Source of the DNA: Mimachlamys varia
Taxonomy: Eukaryota; Mollusca; Bivalvia; Pectinida; Pectinidae
Length of the DNA: 64,000 nucleotides
Assembly (NCBI GenBank): GCA_947623455.1
Contig: OX392534.1
Coordinates: 34,353,426 to 34,417,425 of the forward strand
Reading direction: 5' to 3'
Part shown: positions 1 to 10,766 of the stretch, piece by piece
How the letters are laid out: each line of letters starts with the position of its first letter
How positions within the stretch are numbered: the stretch's first letter is position 1
Program-made: the position numbers and the translations under genes
Notes under the pieces: generated by a model
The model's input: the letters and a program-made list of their open reading frames with translations, nothing else
Told to the model about the DNA's origin: nothing
The model's database searches: none

Positions 1-253
1 AAGCTGTTATTTTGTTCAGAAGCTACTATTTGTTTTTGAGCAGAAATAGGAAGCACACACATAAATCTATTTGGCATAGTAAGTAGGTCGTTTATTGTCT
101 GTCAGTGTAACTTCTGACAGAATAGATAACACCATTATTTCTTCACTTCAGTAAATTTGTTATTTGTTTCTTGCAGATTCATCCGTCGACTGAGTGACTA
201 CTGAATGCTTTCGACACTAACATCGGGCGATTAAGTGAAATAATACAACAATC
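1..253 (+). other. 5' flank of TRIM-like gene with candidate 5'UTR splice acceptor
   Basis: A pyrimidine-rich tract ends in TTGCAG at 171-176, so the exon holding the whole coding region probably starts at 177 and leaves a 77-base 5'UTR part. This would make an upstream non-coding exon lie outside the window. I see no TATA box close to the start codon. The splice call rests on sequence only. Confidence 0.5.
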
Positions 254-2710
254 ATGAAAGACATTCTTCAGAATTTGTACAAGTGCGGAATATGTGGGAA
301 AACGTCTTATCAATCAACGAAACTAAAATGCCAACATTCGTTTTGCAAAGATTGTTTAGTGAATTATATTTCTACCTACTTCGGTTCAGCCTCGTTCCCG
401 TGTCCTACCTGCTCTTACAAGCACGAGCCAAGTGAACCGGAAACGGAAATCGGAGAACATGAAGTGCTTGAACTGGAGGAGGATTGTCTGTCGAGAGATC
501 TTCATCGGTTTTACAAAGACGGTGAAAAAAGTGATGAAGAGGATAATATCCAAGGAAAAGATGCCATCAAAAGGGTGGCCTGTACAATTCATCCTGAGTG
601 TCTAGCGCTCTACTACTGTAAAACGTGTAATACGGTTGTATGTGAAACTTGCAGATTAGAAACGCACGTACATTGTAATGAATTTTCCAAAATTGAAGAA
701 AGCTTGATAAAGGAAACGTATCTTAAATGTCTTCAAGTATTCGGTCTCATAGAGAACGCACACTCACGTACAAAACTTGTCAACGACAAGTTGGCGAGAA
801 AGTTGGACAACCTGATGTCGGACGAAGAATCGGTAGGGAAAGTGACGTCATACTTTTCAAGTCTGAAGGAAAGAGTTGTCAATTACCTAGAGGTTCAAGA
901 GCAAAAATTCCTTGAGATGAAAACGAATATCCAGGAAAAACAGACAATTCGATTACGGACAGACATATCAGTCTGTGAATCAGTAGCCAAATCGTTAAAT
1001 CAATTTGAAAATCTTATCATGCAAATACAGATGCACGCTAACGTTAAGCCAGCTCAGAACATGATACTTGCTCGCCATTTAGAAACGTCTGTGCGCGCCT
1101 ATCATGACATGCTACCACCAATAGAGACAGACGCACAAAACACATTTGGCATTCGATTCGTTATCAACAGAGAATTCGAAGATATGATAGGAGGTGCCAA
1201 TATCGTGAATATTGAAGTGACTGGTCGTTCCGAAGAAAGTGGCTCCGGGGAAGCTTCATTGACCAGTGACCCAGGTGATATTAGTTCTACTATATTACCA
1301 ATGAATGCGCCAGTATCAACGGCGGTCACGGGATCTACAACATCAGTCACGAGTGGCGGAGAATCACAAGCAACGCCGGAAACCGGCGATATGTGTGACA
1401 CACACTCGCCTTTCACATCCGAAACACGAAATGAAAGTGTACCTTCGGCACCACCTGAAACAGAAATGGACCCAATTCTACCACCCGACGATGAGGAACC
1501 GCCTCCATCTTATAGCAGTGTGGTCAACCAGTGTTTCGGTCAGGCTCTGCCTGTTATACCGTCTTCTTACTCTGGTCAACGACAGGTTGGATCCGCTTCC
1601 CATCAACGGACTCTCGGTGCTACTGGCTTCACATCGTCAGTGTCCCCTTCTGTACCCCCGATACCAATTTCGTCAGATGGCGATTTTCGTCTTCCAAATC
1701 CAAGACAGATGCCAACGCGACAGCGTTCTCCTACAGCAGGTCAAAAGTCGGGCCAAGCCAAGGTCCAGAGCGATTTCCAGTATCCGTCCTCAGCGCCTTC
1801 ATCTAGTCCGTTTGCTCACCTGGTAGCGAATATTCCAGAAAAGTTTCGTCAGCCTGCAATCGGTGGTATCAAAAGTTTTAAGTTGCAAACTGGCATTAAT
1901 GCAAAGTTATCACGAGACAAGATACGGCCATACATCGTTGGTGTAGCTAGAATTAAAGATTGCTTCATCTTATTAGATCAGGCCAATAAATGCATCAAAG
2001 TGGTGAATCAAAATGTTGTATTGAAAGACGTCTATCGTTTTGAAAAAGACCTTCATCCGAGCGACATAGTGGCCATCTCTGAAACTGAATGCGTGGTGAC
2101 GGCTCAAGAACAAGAGTCTCTGTTCTTTCTCACATACCCCGGGTCACCTGTAAACGTTGATCCTATGTTGCGAAAGGTAATCAAGGCGGGCCCCTATCTC
2201 AGCCTAGCCTACCAGGAAGGTAGCGACTTGTTGATAGGTGCTAGGTCACCCCCTACGTGCTCCGCCAGGATCGATTTCTTTGACATGGAAGGTTGTGTTA
2301 GAAAACATATAAACGTTCCAAACTCGCTTTCACTCCTCCGAAATATAACGGTGACTGACAACGACTCTCTCGTCATGTGTGACGTTAACGCTAAGCAAGT
2401 TCTTTACATAGAAAATCACAAAGAGAATAATTCTCAAGTAAAAATATTCACAGGATCCAGATTAAGACAAATTAGGAACCCACAAGGTGTGATTGCCTTG
2501 CCAGGCCGAGATGTTTTCCTCATCTGTGATGGTGCCAATGGAGACGCGTATATGACATCGTTATCATTAACAGTTCGGAAAGTTCACGAGAAAGTGATTG
2601 AAATACGTGCATCAGGAGAGTTTACTCTGAGTCACACTAAAGATGAGAACATTCTGGTAGTGGCCTACAGCAACGGTATTGTTAGGTATTACGATATAAA
2701 GTCTTCCTAA
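254..2710 (+). CDS. TRIM-like RING/B-box E3 ubiquitin ligase, 818 aa, single coding exon
   Basis: Seen: an N-terminal C3HC4 RING with C11, C14, C26, H28, C31, C34, C50 and C53; an acidic linker; a B-box type 2 zinc site with C110, H113, C122, C125, C130, C133, H138 and H140/C141; a helical coiled-coil-like stretch at about 146-270; a long Ser/Thr/Pro-rich linker at about 315-530 with a PPSY motif at 417-420; and a C-terminal region from about 545 with repeated hydrophobic beta-strand patterns, like the NHL/beta-propeller ends of TRIM2/3/56-type proteins. Known of the family: the RING recruits an E2 and the coiled coil dimerises; many molluscan members are lineage-specific and single-exon. Inferred: a cytoplasmic ubiquitin ligase, possibly in innate immunity; PPSY could bind WW domains. 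The start is the first ATG before the RING, with A at -3. A poly(A) signal lies 12 bases past the stop. No frameshift or missing zinc ligand is seen. The orthologue is not identified. Confidence 0.92.
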   Translation: MKDILQNLYKCGICGKTSYQSTKLKCQHSFCKDCLVNYISTYFGSASFPCPTCSYKHEPSEPETEIGEHEVLELEEDCLSRDLHRFYKDGEKSDEEDNIQGKDAIKRVACTIHPECLALYYCKTCNTVVCETCRLETHVHCNEFSKIEESLIKETYLKCLQVFGLIENAHSRTKLVNDKLARKLDNLMSDEESVGKVTSYFSSLKERVVNYLEVQEQKFLEMKTNIQEKQTIRLRTDISVCESVAKSLNQFENLIMQIQMHANVKPAQNMILARHLETSVRAYHDMLPPIETDAQNTFGIRFVINREFEDMIGGANIVNIEVTGRSEESGSGEASLTSDPGDISSTILPMNAPVSTAVTGSTTSVTSGGESQATPETGDMCDTHSPFTSETRNESVPSAPPETEMDPILPPDDEEPPPSYSSVVNQCFGQALPVIPSSYSGQRQVGSASHQRTLGATGFTSSVSPSVPPIPISSDGDFRLPNPRQMPTRQRSPTAGQKSGQAKVQSDFQYPSSAPSSSPFAHLVANIPEKFRQPAIGGIKSFKLQTGINAKLSRDKIRPYIVGVARIKDCFILLDQANKCIKVVNQNVVLKDVYRFEKDLHPSDIVAISETECVVTAQEQESLFFLTYPGSPVNVDPMLRKVIKAGPYLSLAYQEGSDLLIGARSPPTCSARIDFFDMEGCVRKHINVPNSLSLLRNITVTDNDSLVMCDVNAKQVLYIENHKENNSQVKIFTGSRLRQIRNPQGVIALPGRDVFLICDGANGDAYMTSLSLTVRKVHEKVIEIRASGEFTLSHTKDENILVVAYSNGIVRYYDIKSS

Positions 2711-2721
2711 TTATCATATTC

Positions 2722-2727
2722 AATAAA
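2722..2727 (+). terminator. Poly(A) signal AATAAA of the TRIM-like gene
   Basis: A canonical AATAAA lies 12 bases after the stop codon, giving a very short 3'UTR. Confidence 0.7.
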
Positions 2728-2800
2728 ACAATATCGTATCCACACAATATATTCAAAGTGTATTGTCTTTTTCCAAGTAAGGAACTTGTCTCCGAGTATA

Positions 2801-3028
2801 CTGTAAACCAACTTATTTTCGCAGCGACCTTATTTCGCGTTTTCATTTAAAACGACAATTTCTCGGCGGTTTTCGCGATCATTAATCCTGTGTACAGTAC
2901 AGTTACATGTATCCTACAGTTGGCATACCTCTGATTGAAACCATTTCGCGGCGACTACTATTCGCAAATTTTTATCAACTGCGAAATACGCAAAAAATAA
3001 TCAAACGCGAAAATAAGTTTGTTTACAG
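2801..3028. mobile_element. Small foldback (MITE-like) element
   Basis: The left end (CTGTAAAC, then TTATTTTCGC) and the right end (GCGAAAATAA, then GTTTACAG) are inverted copies with one small gap. The interior also shows diverged inverted pairs built around TTTCGCG and CGCGAAA words. There is no coding capacity. The flanking target duplication is not obvious. Confidence 0.5.
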
Positions 3029-3268
3029 TGAATACGTGAAACGGTTATCTTGTTCTGATAGCGTATACCGAATATTAATCTTAAATGTGAATTGAATAAA
3101 GATTAATTAAGGATTGCACTTGATAAATTGATGTATTGACTGAAATCCGATGTGCACTCTATGAAAACAGTACACTTCGGTTTTCGATCTATACATCGAT
3201 AGTACACTCCTTAAAATTTAGTAACATTACAAAATTAAACATTCGTATGAAAGATATATATAATTTTT
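3029..3268. other. Non-coding spacer
   Basis: AT-rich DNA between two repeat elements. No gene, RNA or tandem repeat is recognised. Confidence 0.5.
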
Positions 3269-4925
3269 AGGTCACCTGAGACGAAGTCTCAAGTGACCTA
3301 TTCTAATCGCCTTTTGTCCGTCGTCGTCCGTCGTGCGTCCGTAAACTTTTTACATTTTCGACTTCTTCTCCAAAACCACTGAACCAAATTCAATGAAATT
3401 TGGCAGGGAGCTTCTATGGCTAAAGTTCAACTAAAATTATGAATTATATGGTCCCCACCCCCAGGGGCATGCGGGGCGGGGCCAAAAAGGGTCAAATTGA
3501 CTAAAACTTCAAAAATCTGCTCCTCTACTCACAGATATGGTAGAATCAAATACTCTTCATAGACAGAAGGGTCTTAAGGTGCTTTACCAAAATTGTGAAT
3601 TTCATGACCCTGGGGTCTCATGTTTGCCCCTGGGGAGGGGGTAAACTTTACTCTAGTTTATATAGGGAAATCACATTTTTGACTATTATTTGTTGGATTT
3701 GTATTGGAATTCATTCTAACTTTTATAAAATTATCAGCATGGGATGACACTTTGATGGTATGTACATGTTGGCCCTAGTTGACCCCCAGGGGCCTGCGGG
3801 GCGGGGCCAAAAAGGGTAAAATTTACAAAAATTTCAAAAATCCTCTCCTCTACTCTTAGATATGGTAGAATCAAATACTCTTCATAGATGGAAGGGTCTT
3901 AAGGTGCTTTACCAAAATTGTGAATTTCATGACCCTGGGGTCTCATGTTTGCCCCTGGGGAGGGGGTAAACTTTACTATAGTTTCTATAGGGAAATCACA
4001 TTTTTGACTATTATTTGTTGGATTTGTATTGGAATTCATTCTAACTTTTAGAAAATTATCAGCATGGGATGACACTTTGATGGTATGTACATGTTGGCCC
4101 TAGTTGACCCCCAGGGGCCTGCGGGGCGGGGCCAAAAAGGGTAAAATTTACAAAAATTTCAAAAATCCTCTCCTCTACTCTTAGATATGGTAGAATCAAA
4201 TACTCTTCATAGATGGAAGGGTCTTAAGGTGCTTTACCAAAATTGTGAATTTTATGACCCTGGGGTCTCATGTTTGCCCCTGGTAAGGGGGTAAACTTTA
4301 CTATAGTTTCTATTTGGAAATCACATTTTTGACTATTATTTGTTGGATTTGTATTGGAATTCATTCTAACTTGTATAACATTATCAGCATAGGATGACAC
4401 TTTGATGGTTTGTACATGTTGGCCCTAGTTGACCCCCAGGGGCCTGCGGGGCGGGGCCAAAAAGGGTCAAATTGACAAAATCTTCTTCTCTTCTCCCAGA
4501 TATGCTGGAATCAAATACTCTTCATAGATGGATTGGTTTTAAGGTTCTCTACCAAAATTGTGAATTCCATGACTCTGGGGTCTTGCATCTCCCCTGTGGA
4601 GAGGGTTAAGTTTACTATAGTATATTGGCAGAACAAAACATTTTTTTGCATTATTTGTTTAATTGCCATAAGAAATGATGCAAATTTGGTTGAAATTATC
4701 AATATGACATGACTTTTGAGTAGTACGCACATATTGACACTGACTGACCCCCAGGTGCCTGAGGGGTGGGGCCTAAAAGGGTCAAATTGACATAATTTCA
4801 AAAATTCATTTTTTCCACTCCCAGATATGCTACAATGTATTGTTATAAATAATCATCTCAACATTCCCATATTTCTCTTTCATGTCAAACATCAGGTGAC
4901 CGTTAAGGCCCATGGGCCTCTTGTT
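3269..4925. mobile_element. Non-autonomous element with 325-bp tandem core and palindromic ends (Helitron-like candidate)
   Basis: The left end is a near-perfect hairpin at 3,269-3,299 (AGGTCAC and TGAGAC pair with GTCTCA and GTGACCT). The right end carries CAGGTGACC followed by the 12-base palindrome GGCCCATGGGCC at about 4,908-4,919. Between them lie about five units anchored on the CCAGGGGC word at 3461, 3786, 4111, 4436 and 4751, a spacing of 325, 325, 325 and 315. Units two to four are very similar; the outer two are diverged. No transposase is encoded. Hairpin ends around a tandem core resemble Helitron/Helentron-derived elements of bivalves, but the class is an inference. A decayed relative lies at 7.4-9.0 kb. 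Confidence 0.6.
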
Positions 4926-6371
4926 ATGATAGGTACATGGCTGTTTTTTTATGTATGGCGCATTGACATCTTTGTCAAGCAATTCCAATCCATGTCTCAA
5001 ATTTCGCGCGTGCCATGACGACTGCGCGCGCTGTAACGTACTGATGACGGTGGCGGGCGAAAGGCCACCACGACAGTCCCAGTTCACACTGGGGAAATCT
5101 AGAACAACTTAACTCTTTGTTATTGCTTCCACACCAGGAAGGTAGTATTAGAATTGGTCGCAGTAGCAGCCATTTTGAGGTGTTTTGCAATGATACAAAT
5201 AGGCTTTGTTCTTTGATTGGCTCGCCAAACATGATTGATGCCCAGCGATTAGTACTTACTGACCGTGACGTCACCATTGAAAGAGGAGAATCAGTGGGAT
5301 TGCTTGCTCCAAAATGATCTTTGATAATGCCAGAGAGGTTTGATCGTATTTTACAGAGAGGTTTGGTCGTATTTTACAAGGATATTTCGAATTTTCCTGC
5401 TAATCTACGTGCGGTAGCGCTGTTGTTTTGTTACAGAATCTACGGAAAGGAAAATGTTCATTTTTTTATTAACCGAAGTGTTTATACAAAATACTTTTGA
5501 TCATTAAACACGACAGAAATATCATCATTCTTATACATTGTACCTACTATACAGTAGAGAGCACTTGATGTGACGAGTGCGCGGTACCGATGTTTTACGG
5601 AATCAGCCGAGTCTATGTTTACTATTTCCCCCACGGTTCAAAAAATGTTTTTCTTTGAAATTAGTCATCAGCATTAAGATCGGTCACAGCCTTTACTAAT
5701 TTTGCTCACCAATAAAAAATGCTATTGGTAGCTCTAGATCTCCAAGCGTTTTTGAAAGATACATTGTAATACTTATATTGACATAAAAATGTCCAGCTTT
5801 GCGTTCTCGCCAGTGACCGGATGTAGTCTACATCCATGATACCAATAATATTTTGGTCTCCTATGTCAAACGACCTGCCAATGGGGCAGTGCAGTGATGT
5901 AGCACAATGTAACAGAAGTCTTTGTATGTATAAACAATAAACCATTGTGTATCACGCAATTTTTCGGTCTATAACTTGATACACAAAATCAACAAACCAA
6001 TGAAAACACGTGTTTCAAACAAAGTTAAATTATTAGAATCTATTAGTCCTGTGTGATATAAACTAAAACAATTTTCAACCCAAGGTCAAGATAAATAATT
6101 TTTAGCACGAGGCGTTATCGCGTGCTAATTAGTAAACTTCACAATATTATCCCGAAGGTTGATCAATGTTTATTTTTAGTATAAAAGGATAATTGGGTTT
6201 TTCCTCAAATTTCCCTGCTGTAAACTAGGCTGTTATTGAATCAGTGCATTGCACCGCTATCAATGGCAAATGCATTGTGCGATGAACCGCATGAATAAAG
6301 TGATGACGTGATAGTGACGTTTTAGATTTATAGCGCGTGTGAGTTGACCCGAGGGTGTAGAATTTAGGGCA
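4926..6371. other. Non-coding spacer
   Basis: No gene is supported. The only local structure is a short tandem duplication at about 5,332-5,392, where a GAGAGGTTTGRTCGTATTTT block occurs twice. Short open frames here have no recognisable domain. Confidence 0.5.
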
Positions 6372-7014
6372 AGTCCGGCTTACTATCTAAAATATGAAAA
6401 CTGGCATAGCTTACGAACTGAAATCAAAAGGCTGGCCTGGCTAACGAAATGAAATTAGAAGGCTGGCATGGCTAACGAACTGAAATCAGAAGGCTGGTCT
6501 GGCTAACGAACTGAAAACAGAAGGCTGGCCTGGCTAACGAACTGAAATCAGAAGGCTGGCATGGCTTACGAACTGAAATCAAAAGGCTGGCCTGGTTTAC
6601 TGACTGACATCAGAAGGCTGGCCCGGCTTACTGACTGAAATCAGAAAGCTGGTCTGGCTAACGAACTGAAATCAGAAGGCTGGCCTGGCTAACGAACTGA
6701 AATCAGAAGGCTGGCATGGCTTACGAACTGAAATCAAAAGGCTGGCCTGGTTTACTGACTGACATCAGAAGGCTGGCCCGGCTTACTGACTGAAATCAGA
6801 AAGCTGGCCTGGCTAACGAACTGAAATCTGAATGCTGACCTGCTTACGAACTGCGATCTGAATGCTGGCCTGGCTTACGAACTGCGATCTGAATGCTGGC
6901 CTGGCTTACGAACTAAATTCAGAAGGCTGGTCTGGCTTACGAACTGAAATCTGAAGGTTGGCCTGGCTTCTGAACTGAAATCTCAAGGTTGGCCTGGCTT
7001 ACGAACTGAAATCA
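6372..7014. repeat. 31-bp minisatellite, about 20 units, with a 155-bp higher-order period
   Basis: Units are built on GGCTGGCCTGGC, then AACGAACTGAAATCAGAA. The variant order repeats after five units: the GGCTGGCATGG variant and the units after it occur at about 6,554 and again at about 6,709, which is 5 x 31. Units after about 6,830 are more diverged. Confidence 0.88.
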
Positions 7015-7399
7015 TAAATGCAACTTTTTTTTCTTATTATTATGTCTTCGCTTTTTAATGATCTCAATTCTGATTTCATATTTGTTAAGGAAGACAACTA
7101 GCAGTCTGAGTAACCAATCAACCAAACATTGCACCATGATGTGTTAATTTTTATACCATCTGTCGAGTGACGAACAGAAATGAAGCTAGTGATTTTATTC
7201 TGAGACAAAAGTTCCCACTTGTCAAATTTCACCAGCCGTGAACATTTTTTATCCTTAAATGTTAAGAGTGAATGGTAAGGTTTTGTGGGCTCATGCGTCG
7301 TGTGTTCGCAAGTTATTGATATTTTCAACTTATCAGAAGACTTAACCAATTTGATTGAATTGCCAGGATGCTTCCTTGGCCAAAAGATGCACATAAATA
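7015..7399. other. Non-coding spacer
   Basis: No gene or repeat is recognised. A minus-strand open frame at 7,098-7,394 has no domain or splice context and is not called. Confidence 0.4.
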
Positions 7400-9015
7400 T
7401 ACAGAACTAGTTCAATTTTACTTCTAAATTCATGAATTAAAGGGGTTTTACGCACCTGACCCTTCTGCTTCTACATTAGTTCAGAACGTTTGGATTCCTA
7501 CCTTTTGGCCCCGAGCATCACTGAAGAGTCCTAGGAGGACGAAACAGCTGTATGATGCAGTTTAATTAATTTTTTCGGCATACTGTATATATTACTAAAT
7601 TTACGAGGTGCAGCATATGTGTGTGTTAAGTCATCATTATGATTCTTATCCTTTAGGGGCCCGAGGGAGGAGCCGAAAAGGGCAAGGTTAGTAATGTTTT
7701 GTTGCTTTTCTGTTAAATTTAATTTAAACGTGGTTAGAACTGTAACCAGAGTGTGACGGTTTGGTGTTGGGCATTCTTTTACCTTGCCCCCACCCTTTTG
7801 CTGCTGGAAGGGGCTAGAATGGGTTATATTGACTAAGATTTCAACAATTGTCTTCTTCAGACCGAGATACGCTAGAATCGAATACTCTTCATACATTTCT
7901 GTAGATAGAAAGGTCTTAAGGTGTTTTATCAAAATTGTGTATTTTATGCCCAACCGACTTCACATTAATTTTCCCTTGTGAAGGGGAAGTTTACTAATTT
8001 TGGTACTTTAAACTTTAAAAAAATTTGATCCTGTCTACCCCCCGGGATATGGGTAGGGGCTCAAAGTCACAAACTGGCTAAAATTAAAAACAACTTCCTT
8101 CCAAAGGATATGCTGGAATAAAATCATTTGCATGGATGGAATGGTCTTTCGTTGCTTTAGCAAAGTTATGAGTTTCATTCCTCCTAGACTTCACGACCCA
8201 TCCTGGAGAGAGGTTGAGTTTTGCTATAAGCTTCAGGAATATGACACCTTTAGTAAAAGGGTCATGTAACAGAGTAACATAAAAAAGGTTCAGTTCACAA
8301 AAAAACCTACTGAGGTCAAAAACCTAGATCAAAGGACAAGGATAACGGGTCAAAGATCAAGGGTAGCTGGAATTAAACAATGAATCACCTGACCAAAAGT
8401 CAGACTACCAGGGTCAAAGTAGTTAAAGGCACTAGTTCAAAGATCAAGAAAAATGTAAAACTTTTAAACTTTTGAGAAGTCAGTTGAACAAAGTTCAGAG
8501 ACACGGGGTTGACCATTTACTCCAAAGCTGAAGGATTGATACAAATATATAACCTTAATTCAACAAGTCCCTTGCTGAAATGTTAGTGTTGTAGTTTACA
8601 CTTGGGTGTGTATTACGTCATCTTTTTGATAGTGGGTGGCAGACTCTGCTGGTGGATTTTTTAGTCCCCGAGGTTTGCTGGAGCCTCCATTGCCACATTT
8701 AATCTCATTTAATTAGTGGCACGGTACATAATATACACATTTTCGTAGTACACGATTTAAAAGTATGCAGAACTAGTTTAATTTTACTTCTAAAATCATA
8801 AATTAAAGGGGTTTTACGCAGCTGAAAAGCTGTATGATGCAGTTCAATTCATTTTTTCGGCATACTGTATCTATTACTAAATTTAAGAGGTGCAGCAAAT
8901 GTGTGTGTTACGTCATCTTAATGCTAATTCAGAGTAAGGACACATCAACAAAAGTTTTGGGTACTAGTTTATCAAAGCTCAGTGGACCGGTAAGGCCCAT
9001 GGGCCTATTGTTAAT
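7400..9015. mobile_element. Decayed relative of the 3.3-4.9 kb element, with direct repeats at both sides
   Basis: The right end at about 8,970-9,012 (GGACCGGTAAGGCCCATGGG) matches the right end of the element at 4,925. Degenerate core words (GGGGCCCGAGGGAGGAGCC and AAAAGGG) occur near 7,656-7,684. The stretch at about 7,400-7,640 recurs in direct orientation at about 8,767-8,925 (AGAACTAGTT..AATTTTACTTC and TTTTTTCGGCATACTGTAT), at an offset near 1,367. The copy is inactive and has no coding region. Confidence 0.5.
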
Positions 9016-9848
9016 GAATGTAGCAGTATTCGAACCATATGTTAACAATTGATAGATATCACATGCAGTGACAATATTTCTGTTTATAAAAGCGATGACT
9101 CTGTTTTATGATCTTTTATGATACTGTTCTCTTCATAACTCTACAGCGGTTTTTTTTTCGTTGTACCGTCCCCATATAAATATCGCGACACGGAACTACT
9201 TCGGATTTATAATATTCCACGTGTAGTCCTTGAACTGTTGATCTTACGCGCACCAGTTCATATAGCGTCTATTTTGAACTATGCGATGCGATAAACATCA
9301 GCCATGTTTGTTTGGAAACCATCTTGAATACGCGTATATCATTCACTACTGAAAGTAAAGGAGGAGTGTCTATTTGGGCCGTTCTGCGGCCTATCAGCGA
9401 TAAGGCGAATATTTTGTTGTCAACTTATTGGAGGGTTGGTAAATGGAAGTTTTGGTAGTTTCACGGTCAAGAGTATTTGATATGAAAAAAATACTAGTAA
9501 GAATAGTGTGACAGTGACTTATAGTTTTTATCATCTGTTTACTTAATTTTTTTAATTTAATTTGGACTTTTGCTACTTATCTAACATAAAACACACAAGC
9601 TAGAAATTTTACTAAAATATTCAATTCATAAGAAGTTAAACAATTTTTTTTGATTTACACCCTCCCCATCCCATTTTGATCCCGAATTTTTTATGAGCCC
9701 ACACAAAATTAGATGTTTTGAATATAATACTATATGCATGTGCGAAAAATTAGCCTTATAACTTATAGGCGGCAGAAGACCCAAATTGGCACCCCTCCTT
9801 TTAGCTCCTCCGATTCAAAGGTGGGGGCAAAAGGGGGTTATACATACT
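9016..9848. other. Non-coding spacer
   Basis: AT-rich sequence with no supported gene, RNA or repeat array. Confidence 0.4.
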
Positions 9849-9945
9849 GTTAGCGTCGCGTTAGTCATTTTGTCTGCAAATCCTGTTCCGTGTTTTACGA
9901 CCATAACACGGAACAAAATGCGGTTTCATTCTTGAATAAACATGT
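9849..9945. repeat. Half-palindromic dispersed repeat, related to 17.58-17.80 kb
   Basis: The words GTCATTTTGTCTGCAAATCC, TGTTCCGTGTTTTACGACC and ATAACACGGAACA form a small hairpin. They match the right arm of the inverted element near 17,713-17,800. Confidence 0.5.
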
Positions 9946-9976
9946 ATGTGCTATACGAGTTAACCAAGTTGTATAT

Positions 9977-10301
9977 AGAGGTTACACAACGAGTGGTTTT
10001 TGTATATGGAATTTATTTCACTCGAGTTATTTATTTTTTAAAAAGTTAAGAAAGCTTAAGCGAGTGTCTTTAAAATTTAAATAATAGATAACGAGAGTGA
10101 AACAGATTCCATATGCAATGACCACTAGTCGTAGGACATGTTTTTATCACAATAATATTAAGTCGCAGTGACATTGTTGTTTTATTGAGTTAAAGTTACA
10201 AATGGCACTCGCTAAAGCTCGCGTCTTTTGTAACTTTTGAAAAATAATTAACTCGAGTGAAATAAATTCCATATCCAACAGCCACTCGTTGTGTAACCTC
10301 T
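9977..10301. mobile_element. 325-bp foldback (MITE-like) element with roughly 95-bp inverted arms
   Basis: The left arm (about 9,977-10,065: AGAGGTTACACAACGAGTGG, then TATGGAATTTATTTCACTCG) is matched in inverted orientation by the right arm (about 10,206-10,301: CGAGTGAAATAAATTCCATA, then CCACTCGTTGTGTAACCTCT). No coding capacity. It ends about 160 bases beyond the poly(A) signal of the secreted-protein gene. Confidence 0.75.
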
Positions 10302-10459
10302 ATTTATCCAACAGTCCGCACGTTTATACATTGGTCTGAGAGTGGCATAACACAGGGTATTGTGGTGGAAATACATATATCTAAGGAATAAATCTTACAC
10401 TCCACACCCTTTCTCCAAAAAGAATAAAAATAAATAACATGTAACATGAATGCAAACTG

Positions 10460-10465
10460 TTTATT
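10460..10465 (-). terminator. Poly(A) signal AATAAA of the secreted-protein gene
   Basis: On the minus strand AATAAA lies 47 bases after the stop codon at 10,513-10,515, at a normal distance for a 3'UTR end. Confidence 0.6.
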
Positions 10466-10512
10466 GACGACACTGTTGAATACAGAATATGTCAATGATT
10501 CAGCAACGCAAA

Positions 10513-10766
10513 TCAGCATCTCTTAGTACACACATAGTATACCTTGTAGTAGGATTTGCCGATGATACATGGTCTACCCAAATATCTTTTTTTATAAGTA
10601 AGCGGCCTCCTTCTTTTCCTGGGATCTCTGTTAGCATCAATTAAGGTACATGTTTTACGTACATCTACCTTGGATTTCTCGACACCATACGGTGTGAAGG
10701 TTTCTACATCCACCGTCTTATTGACAGTGGTGTCTCGGAGTCCGGTCACGTAAAAATTTCTCCCAT
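10513..10766 (-). CDS. Exon 4 (terminal) of secreted six-Cys protein
   Basis: The acceptor is a strong pyrimidine tract ending in TTTTTTCACAG just upstream of 10,766. It encodes residues 93-176 with four of the six cysteines, the NKT sequon and the RKRRR cluster, and ends with TGA at 10,515-10,513 directly after KRC. Confidence 0.75.

Noticed and set aside
1102..1826. Other-frame open reading frames inside the TRIM-like gene
   Set aside because: Shadows of the real coding frame in its low-complexity linker.
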